Of a stretch of 64,000 nt of DNA, positions 37,810-47,890 are shown piece after piece; position 1 is the first letter of the stretch, and every line of letters starts with the position of its first letter. Below the pieces are notes generated by a model. It had not been told where the DNA came from. It saw only the letters and a program-made list of their open reading frames with translations, and did not search any database. The DNA is from Chloroflexi bacterium TSY. GTDB taxonomy: Bacteria; Chloroflexota; Anaerolineae; Caldilineales; Caldilineaceae. Location of the stretch: contig JAHBNG010000024.1 in NCBI GenBank assembly GCA_019217005.1, forward strand, positions 85,838 through 149,837, written 5' to 3'. A program made the position numbers and the translations under genes.

Positions 37810-40800
37810 CTAGCGGGGTACCCGCTGGGCCTCACTTTGATCTTCAGGCCCCAAGCAAGCCCCTAATGCCCGTGCCAACACCTGCACATATGGTTCCGCC
37901 AGCATTGTCATATGTGTCCCTGGCACCTCCCGCACTGTCACCGGACCATAGTTGGCCCAGCCATCGATCATCCGTTGTCGCTCGGTTGCTGAATTGTCGC
38001 TCTCCGGATTCTCCTGAGCCACAAAAAGCGTGATGGGTAACGGTTGGACATCGGTCGGCTGATAGCTGGTATGCGAATTGGACTTGAAAACGTGCCAAAG
38101 CCCTTGCATATGAGCTATGCTGGTTCCCGGCGGTAGAAAATGGACTGCTTCCAGGAGATCCTTCAATCGCTGTAGTCGCTCCTCTTCGGCCAGTGGCTGA
38201 AGGTTCTCCATCGTCAGAGTATGGCTCTGCCCCATATATTGACTGAACATATCTGCCATGATCATCATCAGTTCCACATCATTCATTTTCTTGGCAGCAT
38301 CGCTGAATTGGCTGGGCGCAATTGAATCCAAAAGCGCCAGCAGGGCCACGCATTCCCCTTGCCGGAGCAATTGCTGGGCCATCTCAAATGCCACCAACCC
38401 GCCATAGGAGTGACCGCCCAGATGGTAAGGCCCCTGCGGTTGCACATGCCGGATCTCCTTAATATAACAGTCCGCTTCAGCTTCAATCGTGGCATGGGGC
38501 AGGTTGATGCCATCCAGCCCCACCGCCTGTACCCCATAGAAGGGCTGTTCTGTTCCGAGATGCCGTGCCAGATGATGGAAATAGAGCGGAATGCCACCAA
38601 TCCCTGGCAGACAGAAGAGAGGAGGCTTTTCGCCGTTGGGTTGAATGGGGACCAGCGGTGCCCAGATGTCCACGTCGGTTGGTTCTGCCAGATATGCAGC
38701 CAACGCTTCCATGGTTGGATGTTGGAAGAGCAGACTGAGGGGCAACGACTGATCAAACGCCTGATGGATACGCGCGATCAACTGCACCGCCAGTAGCGAA
38801 TGACCGCCCAGCTCGAAGAAGTTGTCGCGAATACCCACTGGATGGATGCCCAAGACTGCTTCCCAAATCTGAACCAGTTGACGTTCCTGAATCGTACGTG
38901 GATGGTGATAGCCCTGTTCAAGGCCAACCGCATTCGCGTTCGTCCTAAAGTCGTACTCGGTCAACACTCGACGGTCCACTTTGCCATTCGGCATCAACGG
39001 CAATGTCTCCAACACGACAAACGCGGCTGGTACCATATAATCGGGTAGCCTGTCGCGTAGATAGTCTTGGTAGTCCCGAATCGTATAGTCCTGGCCCAGA
39101 TTATGGACTTCAGACCGTGGACTGCGGGCTAAATATGCCACCAACTGCTGCCCCAATCCTCCTTCGGTCGGTGTTTCCTGGACAACCACCGCCACATCCT
39201 GCACATCCGGATGCTGTCCCAGCACTGCCTCGATTTCTTCAAGCTCGATGCGGAAGCCGCGGATCTTGACCTGATTGTCAATCCGTCCGATAAATTCAAT
39301 GTTTGGGAACTCGTTCTGATGCTCGGCGTGGGAATCTTCTAGGACGGGTAGTGGTAGCCAGCGAACCAGGTCGCCTGTTTTGTACAAACGACTGTTGCTT
39401 TCTTGAGCGCGAAATGGGTTCGCGACAAACTTCTCTGCCGTTAAGTGGGGACGGTTTAGGTATCCCCGTGCCACGCCAGCACCCCCGATGTACAATTCGC
39501 CGGGGACACCAACGGGCGTGGGTTGCAGATTGGCATCTAAGATATAAACTGTTCGATTGGGCAGGGGCTGGCCGATTGGCAGGTTGGGCAAAGCTGTATC
39601 CACATCGTCGAGAGGATAGTCAGAGAGATCAAAGCAAGTCGCCGTAATGGTTGTTTCGGTTGGTCCGTAGGCATTGAGCAGTTGGGTATTGGGGACAGAT
39701 AGTTGCTGCCACAGCTTGACCGTCTCTGGCGAGATCTTTTCGCCACCGATAAGAATCAGACGTAGTTGTTCCGCTAGGAAAGCGGGCCTCTCTGCCAGCC
39801 AGTGCTGGATGAGCTGATGGAAATACTGGGGTGGTAGATCCGCTACGGTGATTTGATGAGCCAACACTTGCCGGTCAAACTCTTCAGATGGCCACAACTG
39901 ATTGCCCCGCATCACCAGTCCCGCTCCGCTTCCCAGCGCCAGAAAGATCTGCTCTAAAGAGATATCAAAGCTGGTGGAAGCAAATTGGAGGATGCGGTCT
40001 GCTGCTGTTACCTGACAGGTATCGATGAACGTATGGATGTGCTCGACCAACGACTTATGCTCAACCATGACCCCTTTGGGTTGCCCAGTCGAACCAGAGG
40101 TATAGATGACGTAGGCCAGATGGTTCGGCTGACCTGGAGCTGTGGGATTCTCCCGATTGCCCTGGGCGATACAAGGCCATTCACTATCCAGACAGAACGT
40201 CTGGATGGCGCTACTAGTGAACTGAATTGCCAACTTCTTCTGCGTCAACAGGATGGCAGCTTGCGAATCCTCAAGCATGTAGGCAAGCCGCTCGTCGGGA
40301 TAGGTCGGGTCCAACGGCAGGTAGACACCACCCGCCTTGAGAATCCCCAACAGCCCAACCACCATCTCGACAGAACGCTCGACACAGATGCCAACTAACA
40401 CATCCGGACCGACGCCAATAGATTGCAGATGATGAGCGAGTTGGTTGGCGCGGATGTTGAGTTCGCGATAGGTCAAGGCTGCAGGGTTGTAGGGTTGCAG
40501 GGTTGCAAAGTCAGCTTCTTGTTCCTCTGGCTCTGTCACCTTGCCACTTTGCCACCTTGCCACTTTGCCGCTCTGCCACTCTGCATCGAAGATGACAGCA
40601 ATTGCATCTGGTGTACGTTCTACTTGCGCTTCAAACAATTGGTGGATGCACTTGTCTGTGGAATAGTCTATGGCCGTGTCATTCCATGCCACCAGGATTT
40701 GGTGTCGTTCAGGCTCAGATAACAAGGCAATATCAGTATAGTTTGCAGTCGGTTCGTTAACCATCGCTGATAGGGCAAGCTTGTAGTATTCAGCGATTGC

Positions 40801-43800
40801 TTCAACCTGTGCGAAAGTTAATTCTTTGGTATTGTAATCGAAGCTTAGGTCTATTTGCCCTGTCAATGGATTAAGATTAAAGTTTGGTCCGAATGCAAAG
40901 TTGGTCTGCTCAAAAAATTTGCCGCCTAAAACTTCTAGCTCTGCTACCTTCGATAGTCCTTCATAGACGTGGAAATGGTTAAAGTTAAATAGCACCTGAA
41001 ACAGTTCATGACCACCCTGCTGTCGTTGAATCTCAGCCAATGGATAGCGCCGGAACGGCAAAAGCTCACATTCGGCCTGAAAGACCTGTTGCACAAGTTC
41101 CTGCCAGGTTCCGCCATTTAATTGCAGCCGAAAGGGTAAGGTGTTGAGGAATAGACCGAGTACCTGTTCACCGTCAGCTTCTTCAGGGCGACCATTCATC
41201 ACGAGTCCTGTCACGACATCCGATTGATTACCGATCACGCTTAAGACCCGCAAATGCGCGGCCAACAATACGCTCTTGATCGGTACATTGATTGAACGCG
41301 CAATAGCTTTTATTCCTTCTGACAGTGTTGCATCGATCGCCACCTCCAAAATACCCTGATCTTCTTGAACAGCTCGACAAGTGCGCGGCCAACTTGGTAA
41401 TGCGAGAACAGCTGCTTCCGCCATTTGACGCTGCCAATATGTCTGATGGGCTTCATCGTTCAGTGCTTCGCGTTCCATCGCAATGAACGTTCGGTAGCGT
41501 TGTTCGACGGGGTGTTGTTCGAGGGAGAGCGGCAAATAAGGTGACGATTGTTCTAACAGCGCACGGTAGTGCTCGAATAGTTCTGTTGTACATGAGGCGA
41601 CACTCCACCCGTCTAAAATTGCATGATGGAAGCTCAATGTCAGGTTAAACGCATCATCGGCACGCTGATGAATCTGAAACCGAAGTAGAGGCGGCTTTGT
41701 CCACTCAAAATGCCTTCGTTTCTCCGCTTCAAACCAATTATCTAGAGCGGCTTCCTGCTCTGTTGCAGATAGGTGTCGGATATCCGTTACAGGTAGCGGA
41801 ATCTCAACTGTACGATGAACCAGTTGGATAGATTCATGATAACCAGTGAGGGCAAAACTTGTCCGCAAAACGGGGTGACGGTCAACTACTATCTGGATTG
41901 CTTTGGACAATGCCTGCGTATCCAATGATCCGCGTATGTGATAGCTGAAGATGTCATGATAGACTGCGCTTTCCAAATCATATTCGCTGTGGAATAACAT
42001 GCCCATCTGCAGGGCAGCTAACAGATAGGCGTCCTCTACATCGGCTGGCAATCGTTGACGGTCCTCTTCGGCAATCAGACTCAATGCATGCGTCCGGGGT
42101 ATCAATTCAATCGATTCACCCAGAACGCGTGCCAGGGCATGAATCGTCTGATGCTGAAACAGTTGTTGTAACGAAAGATCCAACCCGGCCTGTTTGATTC
42201 TGGCCAGCACCTGAATGCTCAGAATCGAATCACCGCCTAATTCAAAGTAGTTATCGTAGAGACCGACCGCTTCATGCTTCAATACGTCGCGCCAGATGTC
42301 GGCTAGGAGTGCTTCGTGGGGTGTTCTGGGCGGAACATAATTTGACGAACCCAGAGATTGCCCCTGGTTGGGATGGGGTAGGGCCTTGTAGTCTACTTTT
42401 CCGTTGGGGGTCAGTGGAACATGATCTAGCGTGATGAACAGGGCTGGGATCATGTAATCGGGCAATTGCTCAATCAGGTATGTCCGTAATCCGTCGATAG
42501 TGCCTGGCGCGTCACCATACGGATGGACATAGGCGACCAGATAGCGGTGTGCTTCGTCGCCCTCATGGGCGACAACCAGCGCCGTTTGCACATCTGGATG
42601 TTGGTTGAGGACCGCTTCAATTTCTCCCAATTCGATGCGGAAACCGCGGATCTTCACCTGGTTGTCGATGCGACCTAGATATTCGATGTCACCATTCGGC
42701 AAGCGACGGACCAAGTCGCCGGTTCGATATACGTATCCATCAGTACCCGTCTTGGTTCCTTGCTCATCTCGCTGATTCATTTCGTCATGAACCATAAAAG
42801 GCAGATGACCCATTTGGACAAACCGTTCTTGGGTCAATTGCAGGCGATTCAAGTAGCCGCGACTGACAGCGGCTCCACCAACATAGAGTTCGCCGGGGAC
42901 GCCAATGGGGACTGGTTGTTGATGCTGGTCTAAAATGTAAAGCTGTAGATCAGGAATCGGCCCCCCGATGAGACTGGCCGGTTGCGCCACGTCATCTTGG
43001 GTCAGCGGTCGATAAGTGACATGTACTGTTGTTTCCGTGATGCCATACATATTGACCAACTGTGGCGAGGTATCTCCGTGCCGCTCAAACCAGGGCTTTA
43101 GGCTCGTTGGCTCTAGGGCTTCACCCCCGAAAATGACAGTGCACAGGGCCAAACCATCCTGACTATCTAGCGTCTCTTCAGCTCGTATCAACTGACGAAA
43201 TGCGGAAGGCGTCTGATTGAGTATGGTGACGCCTTCTTCACACAGCAGTTGATAAAATGCTTCTGGTGAGCGACTGACCCAGTAGGGCACGACGATCAAC
43301 CGACCGCCATAGAGCAAGGCTCCCCAAATCTCCCAAACCGAAAAATCGAAGGCATAAGAATGGAAGAGGGTCCAGACATCGCTGGCATTGAAATAGAACC
43401 ACTCTTCTGTCGCCGTAAAGAACCGGACCACGTTGTCATGTTGGACCATCACGCCTTTGGGGCTGCCGGTCGAGCCCGAAGTGTAGATGACATAGGCCAG
43501 ATGATGGGGCTGCATTGGTATGGCCAGATTGGCGCTCTTTTGTCTGGCAATCCGTGGCCAATCGCTATCCAAGCAGACAACCTGGGCTGTACTCGGTGGC
43601 AAATGCTGCTGTGAATGTGCCTGGGTCAACAGGACTGACACAGCGGCATCTTGCAGCATAAAGGCCAACCGCTCCTGAGGATAGGTCGGGTCCAACGGCA
43701 CATACGCTCCCCCTGCCTTGAGGATACCCAGCAGCCCAACAACCATCTCAATCGAGCGTTCCACACAGATGCCGACCAGGACTTCTGGACCCACGCCAAG

Positions 43801-45555
43801 CGTTTGCAGGTGGTGGGCCAGTTGATTGGCACGTTCGTTTAGCTCAAGGTAGGTCAAAGTGCTACCCCACCCTATCCCTCCGCTGGCAGGGAAGGTGACC
43901 GCTATTGCATCTGGTGTGCGTTCTACCTGTTCTTCAAACAGTTGATGAATACACTTGTTCTTGGGATAGTCGGTGGCTGTGTCATTCCATTCAATCAGGA
44001 CTTGGTGGCGTTCAGCCTCGGTAAGGAGGGGCAGTTCAGCAATGGAATGTGCTGGATTGGCGACAATTCCGACCAATAAGGTCTGAAAGTGATTGGTCAG
44101 GCGCTGGATGGTCGGCTGATCAAAGAGGTCCGTGTTGTAGATCCAGTGACCTGCCAGTCCACCGTCCTGCTCATAGAGTTGGACTTCCAGATCCATGCGT
44201 ACATTCTGGGCCTGGAACGTCATAACTTCCCCGCGCAAACCGCCAAATGTCAGGTTGGGCAACGGTGTATTCTGGAAGTTAAAGACGACCTGCACCACCG
44301 GATTGTAAGTAAGCGAACGCTCTGGCTGCAACGCCTCCACCAACTGTTCAAAGGGCAAGTCTTGATGGGCATAGGCCGCGCGGGCTGTCTCACGCACCTG
44401 TGCCACTATCTCCAAGAAAGTCGGATTGCCAGATAGATCCGCTCGCAGCGCCAACGTGTTCACAAAGACACCGATGAGCGGTTCGAGTTCACGTCGAGTA
44501 CGGTTGGCGATGGGCGAACCGACGACAATATCCTCCTGACCCGTATAGCGCATCAGCAAAACCTGAAAGGCCGCCAGCAACGTCATGAAGAGCGTTGCAT
44601 CCGCCTGCCGGCTAAGTTGAGTCAGGCCCTGAGTTAGCGTCTTATCGACCTGAAAGGTCACGGCGCGGCCGCGGTATGTTTGCACCGCTGGACATGGCCG
44701 GTCCATGGGCAGTTCGAGTAGGGGCGGCGCATCCGCCAACTGAGTTTTCCAGTAGGCCAGTTGCCGTGCTAGCACCCCGTCTTGCAGCCATTCCCGCTGC
44801 CAGGCCGCAAAATCGGTGTATTGGATATTCAGTGAGAACAAGGGTGAGGGACGACCCTCTACGGACGCCTCATAAAGTGCAGCCAGTTCACGCGCAAAGA
44901 TGCCTATCGACCAACCGTCGGTCACAATGTGATGCATCGTGTAGAGCAACACATGCTCGTTTTCACTTAGCCGCACCAACTTGGTGCGCAACATCAGGTC
45001 TGCCTCAAGGTCGAAGGGACGGAACACCTCTGCCTCATAGAGCCGTTCCAGTTCAGTAGGTCGCTCGTCATCTGACAGATGTGTCACGTCAATCAGAGGC
45101 AAAGGCACCGTCACACCTGCGTGGATGGTTGGCTCAGGCTCACCGTCATCGTTGGTGGCAAACGTCGTGCGCAGCACTTCATGCCGCTCCACAACCGTAT
45201 TGAGAGCCTGTTTCAGCACAGATGTATTGAGAGAGCCTTTTAAGGCAAGCGCAGTCGTCCAATTGTAGGCAGCGCCCGCACCCAATTGGTCCAGAACCCA
45301 AAGCCGCTGTTGCGCAAACGAAAGGGAGTTCGAGCCATTTCGGGGAATTGATTGGATGGTCGATTCGGCTTGACTTTGTTGCGCTTGAAGCAAGAAAGCG
45401 ATGACTTCTGCCTTGCGGGTTGTGAGTTCTTGACGCAGTTCCTCTGGCAGGACACCATCTGTGGTCTTTAGACGAATACGCTCGCCATCCGTCCCAATCT
45501 GTACACCCTGGCGACGCAAGGAGGACATGAACTCTGTAATCGGTTGACCTCTCAT
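37810..45555 (-). CDS. Two-module NRPS: TubC dock-C-A(Thr)-PCP-C-A-PCP-TE
   Basis: 2581 aa. Residues 1-60: TubC-type N-terminal docking domain (SLRRQGVQIGTDGERIRL). C1 ~70-500 with MHHIVTDGWS. A1 ~530-1075: core YTSGSTGSPKGV; specificity residues D-F-W-N-I-G-M-V-H match the threonine code. PCP1 has LGGDSILS. C2 ~1170-1600 with FHHAILDGWS and opening DVEDAYLLAALQMGMLFH. A2 ~1625-2190: residues D-I-E-D-L-G-A-I-T, no confident substrate; an octamer-repeat insertion precedes LTYRELN. PCP2 has LGGHSLLA. TE ~2290-2560 has GHSYGG. Its ATG overlaps the upstream stop (ATGA). The TE makes it the terminal line. It accepts the chain from the upstream PKS carrier through the TubC dock. Confidence 0.95.
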   Translation of the reverse strand: MRGQPITEFMSSLRRQGVQIGTDGERIRLKTTDGVLPEELRQELTTRKAEVIAFLLQAQQSQAESTIQSIPRNGSNSLSFAQQRLWVLDQLGAGAAYNWTTALALKGSLNTSVLKQALNTVVERHEVLRTTFATNDDGEPEPTIHAGVTVPLPLIDVTHLSDDERPTELERLYEAEVFRPFDLEADLMLRTKLVRLSENEHVLLYTMHHIVTDGWSIGIFARELAALYEASVEGRPSPLFSLNIQYTDFAAWQREWLQDGVLARQLAYWKTQLADAPPLLELPMDRPCPAVQTYRGRAVTFQVDKTLTQGLTQLSRQADATLFMTLLAAFQVLLMRYTGQEDIVVGSPIANRTRRELEPLIGVFVNTLALRADLSGNPTFLEIVAQVRETARAAYAHQDLPFEQLVEALQPERSLTYNPVVQVVFNFQNTPLPNLTFGGLRGEVMTFQAQNVRMDLEVQLYEQDGGLAGHWIYNTDLFDQPTIQRLTNHFQTLLVGIVANPAHSIAELPLLTEAERHQVLIEWNDTATDYPKNKCIHQLFEEQVERTPDAIAVTFPASGGIGWGSTLTYLELNERANQLAHHLQTLGVGPEVLVGICVERSIEMVVGLLGILKAGGAYVPLDPTYPQERLAFMLQDAAVSVLLTQAHSQQHLPPSTAQVVCLDSDWPRIARQKSANLAIPMQPHHLAYVIYTSGSTGSPKGVMVQHDNVVRFFTATEEWFYFNASDVWTLFHSYAFDFSVWEIWGALLYGGRLIVVPYWVSRSPEAFYQLLCEEGVTILNQTPSAFRQLIRAEETLDSQDGLALCTVIFGGEALEPTSLKPWFERHGDTSPQLVNMYGITETTVHVTYRPLTQDDVAQPASLIGGPIPDLQLYILDQHQQPVPIGVPGELYVGGAAVSRGYLNRLQLTQERFVQMGHLPFMVHDEMNQRDEQGTKTGTDGYVYRTGDLVRRLPNGDIEYLGRIDNQVKIRGFRIELGEIEAVLNQHPDVQTALVVAHEGDEAHRYLVAYVHPYGDAPGTIDGLRTYLIEQLPDYMIPALFITLDHVPLTPNGKVDYKALPHPNQGQSLGSSNYVPPRTPHEALLADIWRDVLKHEAVGLYDNYFELGGDSILSIQVLARIKQAGLDLSLQQLFQHQTIHALARVLGESIELIPRTHALSLIAEEDRQRLPADVEDAYLLAALQMGMLFHSEYDLESAVYHDIFSYHIRGSLDTQALSKAIQIVVDRHPVLRTSFALTGYHESIQLVHRTVEIPLPVTDIRHLSATEQEAALDNWFEAEKRRHFEWTKPPLLRFQIHQRADDAFNLTLSFHHAILDGWSVASCTTELFEHYRALLEQSSPYLPLSLEQHPVEQRYRTFIAMEREALNDEAHQTYWQRQMAEAAVLALPSWPRTCRAVQEDQGILEVAIDATLSEGIKAIARSINVPIKSVLLAAHLRVLSVIGNQSDVVTGLVMNGRPEEADGEQVLGLFLNTLPFRLQLNGGTWQELVQQVFQAECELLPFRRYPLAEIQRQQGGHELFQVLFNFNHFHVYEGLSKVAELEVLGGKFFEQTNFAFGPNFNLNPLTGQIDLSFDYNTKELTFAQVEAIAEYYKLALSAMVNEPTANYTDIALLSEPERHQILVAWNDTAIDYSTDKCIHQLFEAQVERTPDAIAVIFDAEWQSGKVARWQSGKVTEPEEQEADFATLQPYNPAALTYRELNIRANQLAHHLQSIGVGPDVLVGICVERSVEMVVGLLGILKAGGVYLPLDPTYPDERLAYMLEDSQAAILLTQKKLAIQFTSSAIQTFCLDSEWPCIAQGNRENPTAPGQPNHLAYVIYTSGSTGQPKGVMVEHKSLVEHIHTFIDTCQVTAADRILQFASTSFDISLEQIFLALGSGAGLVMRGNQLWPSEEFDRQVLAHQITVADLPPQYFHQLIQHWLAERPAFLAEQLRLILIGGEKISPETVKLWQQLSVPNTQLLNAYGPTETTITATCFDLSDYPLDDVDTALPNLPIGQPLPNRTVYILDANLQPTPVGVPGELYIGGAGVARGYLNRPHLTAEKFVANPFRAQESNSRLYKTGDLVRWLPLPVLEDSHAEHQNEFPNIEFIGRIDNQVKIRGFRIELEEIEAVLGQHPDVQDVAVVVQETPTEGGLGQQLVAYLARSPRSEVHNLGQDYTIRDYQDYLRDRLPDYMVPAAFVVLETLPLMPNGKVDRRVLTEYDFRTNANAVGLEQGYHHPRTIQERQLVQIWEAVLGIHPVGIRDNFFELGGHSLLAVQLIARIHQAFDQSLPLSLLFQHPTMEALAAYLAEPTDVDIWAPLVPIQPNGEKPPLFCLPGIGGIPLYFHHLARHLGTEQPFYGVQAVGLDGINLPHATIEAEADCYIKEIRHVQPQGPYHLGGHSYGGLVAFEMAQQLLRQGECVALLALLDSIAPSQFSDAAKKMNDVELMMIMADMFSQYMGQSHTLTMENLQPLAEEERLQRLKDLLEAVHFLPPGTSIAHMQGLWHVFKSNSHTSYQPTDVQPLPITLFVAQENPESDNSATERQRMIDGWANYGPVTVREVPGTHMTMLAEPYVQVLARALGACLGPEDQSEAQRVPR
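40481..40584. repeat. Octamer repeats inside NRPS A2 linker
   Basis: AGGGTTGT/C units (three) and CACYTTGC units (four or more) encode WQSGKVARWQSGKVTEPEEQ in the loop before A2 core motif A1. Period 8, frame kept. Confidence 0.75.
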
Positions 45556-46363
45556 ATCTCAAAGCTCCCTTCTTCATCCTCTTCAATGCCCTGTGCAGCC
45601 CATAGCTGGGTATCTATCACTTCGGCCAGAGCAGCTAAAGTCGGTTGTTCAAAGAGGGTTTGTAGTGGCAACTCGATCTGAAATGTCTCACGTATGGCTG
45701 ATATGACTTGTGTCACCATGATCGATTGGCCACCTAACTCAAAGAAGTTGTCATGGATACTCACTGCTTCGGCGCCTAGCATGTCGGACCAAAAGGCGGC
45801 CATTTGGCGTTCGGTCGGCGTCCGGGGCGCAACAAATTTCCGCGGCGATTGAGACATCACCGCCGGCCCGGACTGCATCTTGGGGGCGGTTGGGCCATTG
45901 GTCGTCGAGGGTTGGTTGTCAGGTGCGTGAACCAATCCCGGAACTGGAGAGACACCATAAAATTGACGCTGAAATGGATATGTGGGCAGAGCAACCCGCT
46001 GTCGATGGTAGTCCCGGTCAAAACCATGCCAGTCGATCTCGATGCCGTGCCTGTAAAGCACCCCCAGTGTAGTCAACAATTGACGCCATTCCTGGTTCGG
46101 TAGGAGGGAAGGTAGCCACAACTGATCCCCGTCGGGCAGCGATCGCTGGCCCATGTCCACCAGCGCTGGTTTGGGACCAATCTCCACAAAGGCAGTCACC
46201 CCCCGCAGGGCCATGGTTTCTATGCCAGATTCAAGGCGTACTGAATGTCCCACTTGTTGTACCCAGTACTCGGCCGCAGCCACCTCCTTACGGGCGACTA
46301 AACCAGCCAGACTGGAGACAAAGCTAATCTGGGACAATCGGTAAGAGACTTGGTCAGCAGCCT
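45552..46363 (-). pseudogene. PKS 3' remnant: AT C-terminal third plus carrier domain
   Basis: The frame is open from the MITE edge (46363): AADQVSYRLSQISFVSSLAG to FVEIGPKPALVDMGQ is the last third of an acyltransferase, ALPTYPFQRQFYG is the post-AT linker, and LGGQSIMVTQVIS is a carrier with the phosphopantetheine Ser. The N-terminal two-thirds of the AT lie 4.7 kb away at the end of the KS-AT gene (51.1 kb); about 100 AT residues in between are missing. The C-terminal tail overlaps the NRPS start by ATGA. Any product made from an internal start (for example MSQISF) could still deliver the carrier domain. Confidence 0.82.
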
Positions 46364-46462
46364 CAGTAGATCCAAATTTCAGGTTTTGAGAGAGAATTCT
46401 GGCTAAACAGTTGACATAAATACAAATTTGCCGGTCGATATCTAGTTTTTGCGTTAGATTTG
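46364..46462 (+). mobile_element. MITE-B fragment (99 bp)
   Basis: Begins with the MITE-B end CAGTAGATCCAAATTT and matches 58696-58794 over its length. It is cut at the internal site TAGATTTG, exactly where MITE-A is inserted in the 58.8 kb copy; its other end is missing. Confidence 0.85.
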
Positions 46463-46618
46463 GGGGTGGTTCATTTTAGGCGGACAATTAGGTTTACATT
46501 TTTGCAAAGAGAAAAGATGTTTATATTTTCTACTTTGAGCCATGCTCAGGCAGAAAATGACCTCAATATAGATTTTTATCTATGTATCAAAAGTGTAAAC
46601 CTAATTCTGAACCACCCC
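46463..46618 (+). mobile_element. MITE-A copy 3 (156 bp), without target duplication
   Basis: Complete ends GGGGTGGTTCA/TGAACCACCCC. Left flank TAGATTTG, right flank GGGCATCA: no duplication, unlike copies 1, 2, 4 and 5. This marks a recombination or deletion junction between the PKS remnant and the foreign island. Confidence 0.9.
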
Positions 46619-46623
46619 GGGCA

Positions 46624-47052
46624 TCAAGATCGATTTCCCAAGACGTAGGTAGGAAACTTTGCATGCAAGAAACGACCGTTTCTTACATGCAATCTTATTG
46701 ATTCAACCAATTTGGGTGTCATTGCAATTCGTACTGTTCGTGAACGTTTGCCCTCTTGGGTCATTGTTTGTAAACAGGGTAAGTCGATCCAATTTAGCCC
46801 CATTTGCGTTGTCAGGGTTTCCCAGTGCTTTCTCACGGTCGGCAATGAGACTCCTGACTGTTCCGCTAAAGTAGCCAGAGCAAAGCCTGGCTCTTTCTCG
46901 ATAAGCTCCTGTGCGGCTTTGATAAGCTTTTCTAATGCCGCCTGCTTACTTTGCATTGGCGGTTTGTCTTGACGTTCTTTGATGACTTCTGTTGGCTGCA
47001 AACTAGGAACAGGACGCGAGAACATGATAACCACTTTCCGCCCCCGTCTCAT
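46624..47052 (-). CDS. Helix-turn-helix protein, 142 aa
   Basis: Residues ~35-85 hold a winged or HTH segment: GFALATLAEQSGVSLPTVRK is a clear helix-turn-helix. Downstream TPKLVESIRLHVRNG is basic. A small plasmid- or phage-type regulator is likely. No clear SD; other ATGs at MFSRPV or MQSKQA are possible. First gene of a foreign block between the two PKS halves. Confidence 0.5.
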   Translation of the reverse strand: MRRGRKVVIMFSRPVPSLQPTEVIKERQDKPPMQSKQAALEKLIKAAQELIEKEPGFALATLAEQSGVSLPTVRKHWETLTTQMGLNWIDLPCLQTMTQEGKRSRTVRIAMTPKLVESIRLHVRNGRFLHAKFPTYVLGNRS

Positions 47053-47096
47053 ATACGATCCGAGATCGATGCACGGCTTGGATTACTACAGCGTCT

Positions 47097-47336
47097 CTAT
47101 AACGAAGGTTGCTCGATCATGGTCGCTGTTATAACCGTTTCCATTCCTGTCTCGTCTATTTCATACTGAACCCATACGCCGAAGGCTTCAAACTCGTATC
47201 GCTCTTTCTTCCCCTCAACGCGTGTTGCCCAACCTGGGCGCGGGTCTTTAACAAGCGACTGAAGCATTCGGCGAAGTTCAACATTAGCCGGAAGATACAT
47301 CGCGCGAAGTAGCTCATGACTCGGCTGTAATCTCAC
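47097..47336 (-). CDS. RelE/ParE-like toxin
   Basis: 79 aa with LQSLVKDPRPGWATRVEGKK, YEFEAFGVWVQYEIDETGM: the compact beta-sheet pattern of RelE-superfamily toxins. GTG start overlaps the antitoxin stop (GTGA). Acts on translation or gyrase in relatives; the target here is unknown. Confidence 0.65.
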   Translation of the reverse strand: MRLQPSHELLRAMYLPANVELRRMLQSLVKDPRPGWATRVEGKKERYEFEAFGVWVQYEIDETGMETVITATMIEQPSL

Positions 47337-47611
47337 GGTCTAATTTCTCCAGGTCTTCGAGAGGCATTGATGGCGGACAATCCCCCCGCCTTGATTGCGG
47401 CGAACTGCTCGTCAGCGACCCGAGTGCGTTCGCGCTGTTCAAGCATTCCGATCCGCTTCGCAATCTTGCGCCACTCTTCGACAGAGACTAAGACGGCGGC
47501 TTCGCGGCTTCGTTGAGCCAGTATGACCGGCCCTTGGTCTAGTTTGTCGAATACTTCGCGGTGCTTGTAGCGCAAATCGGATACGGGTAAAACTGTGGGC
47601 ATATCAAGCAT
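47333..47611 (-). CDS. Phd/YefM-family antitoxin
   Basis: 92 aa starting MLDMPTVLPVSDLRYKH; VFDKLDQGPVILAQRSREAA and VLVSVEEWRKI are the Phd/YefM DNA-binding dimer core. The ATG at 47611 has AAGGAG 9 nt upstream. C-terminal toxin-binding tail is about 35 residues. With the next gene it forms a type II addiction module. Confidence 0.8.
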   Translation of the reverse strand: MLDMPTVLPVSDLRYKHREVFDKLDQGPVILAQRSREAAVLVSVEEWRKIAKRIGMLEQRERTRVADEQFAAIKAGGLSAINASRRPGEIRP

Positions 47612-47639
47612 ATCAACATCTCCTTTCATCGTCTAGTCG

Positions 47640-47890
47640 ATGTTTACTTGACAATTGTATACCCGTTATACCAATCTGTCAACCTCCGAAATCCCTCAAA
47701 TTAATCAAAACTCCAGATGACGTGCGTGTGGCTGCCCGCACGGTCTTTTGCGGTCAGCCTGTAGAGATTTGACCCCCCTACCGCTACATCAGGTTTCTTA
47801 CACTGGGAGTTTAGTCACAACAAATCCAACAAATGGTCTCAAATGTGATCGTTATGTACGGCTAACGGTTCATTAAAAAGACTGGGACCC
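47640..47890. other. Noncoding, antitoxin promoter side
   Basis: TTGACA near 47648 and ATACCCGTTAT near 47659 could form the toxin-antitoxin promoter (leftward reading is uncertain). No gene seen. Confidence 0.3.

Noticed and set aside
37844..45586. Many open frames of 60-157 codons on both strands
   Set aside because: All are shadows of the NRPS reading frame in GC-balanced sequence.
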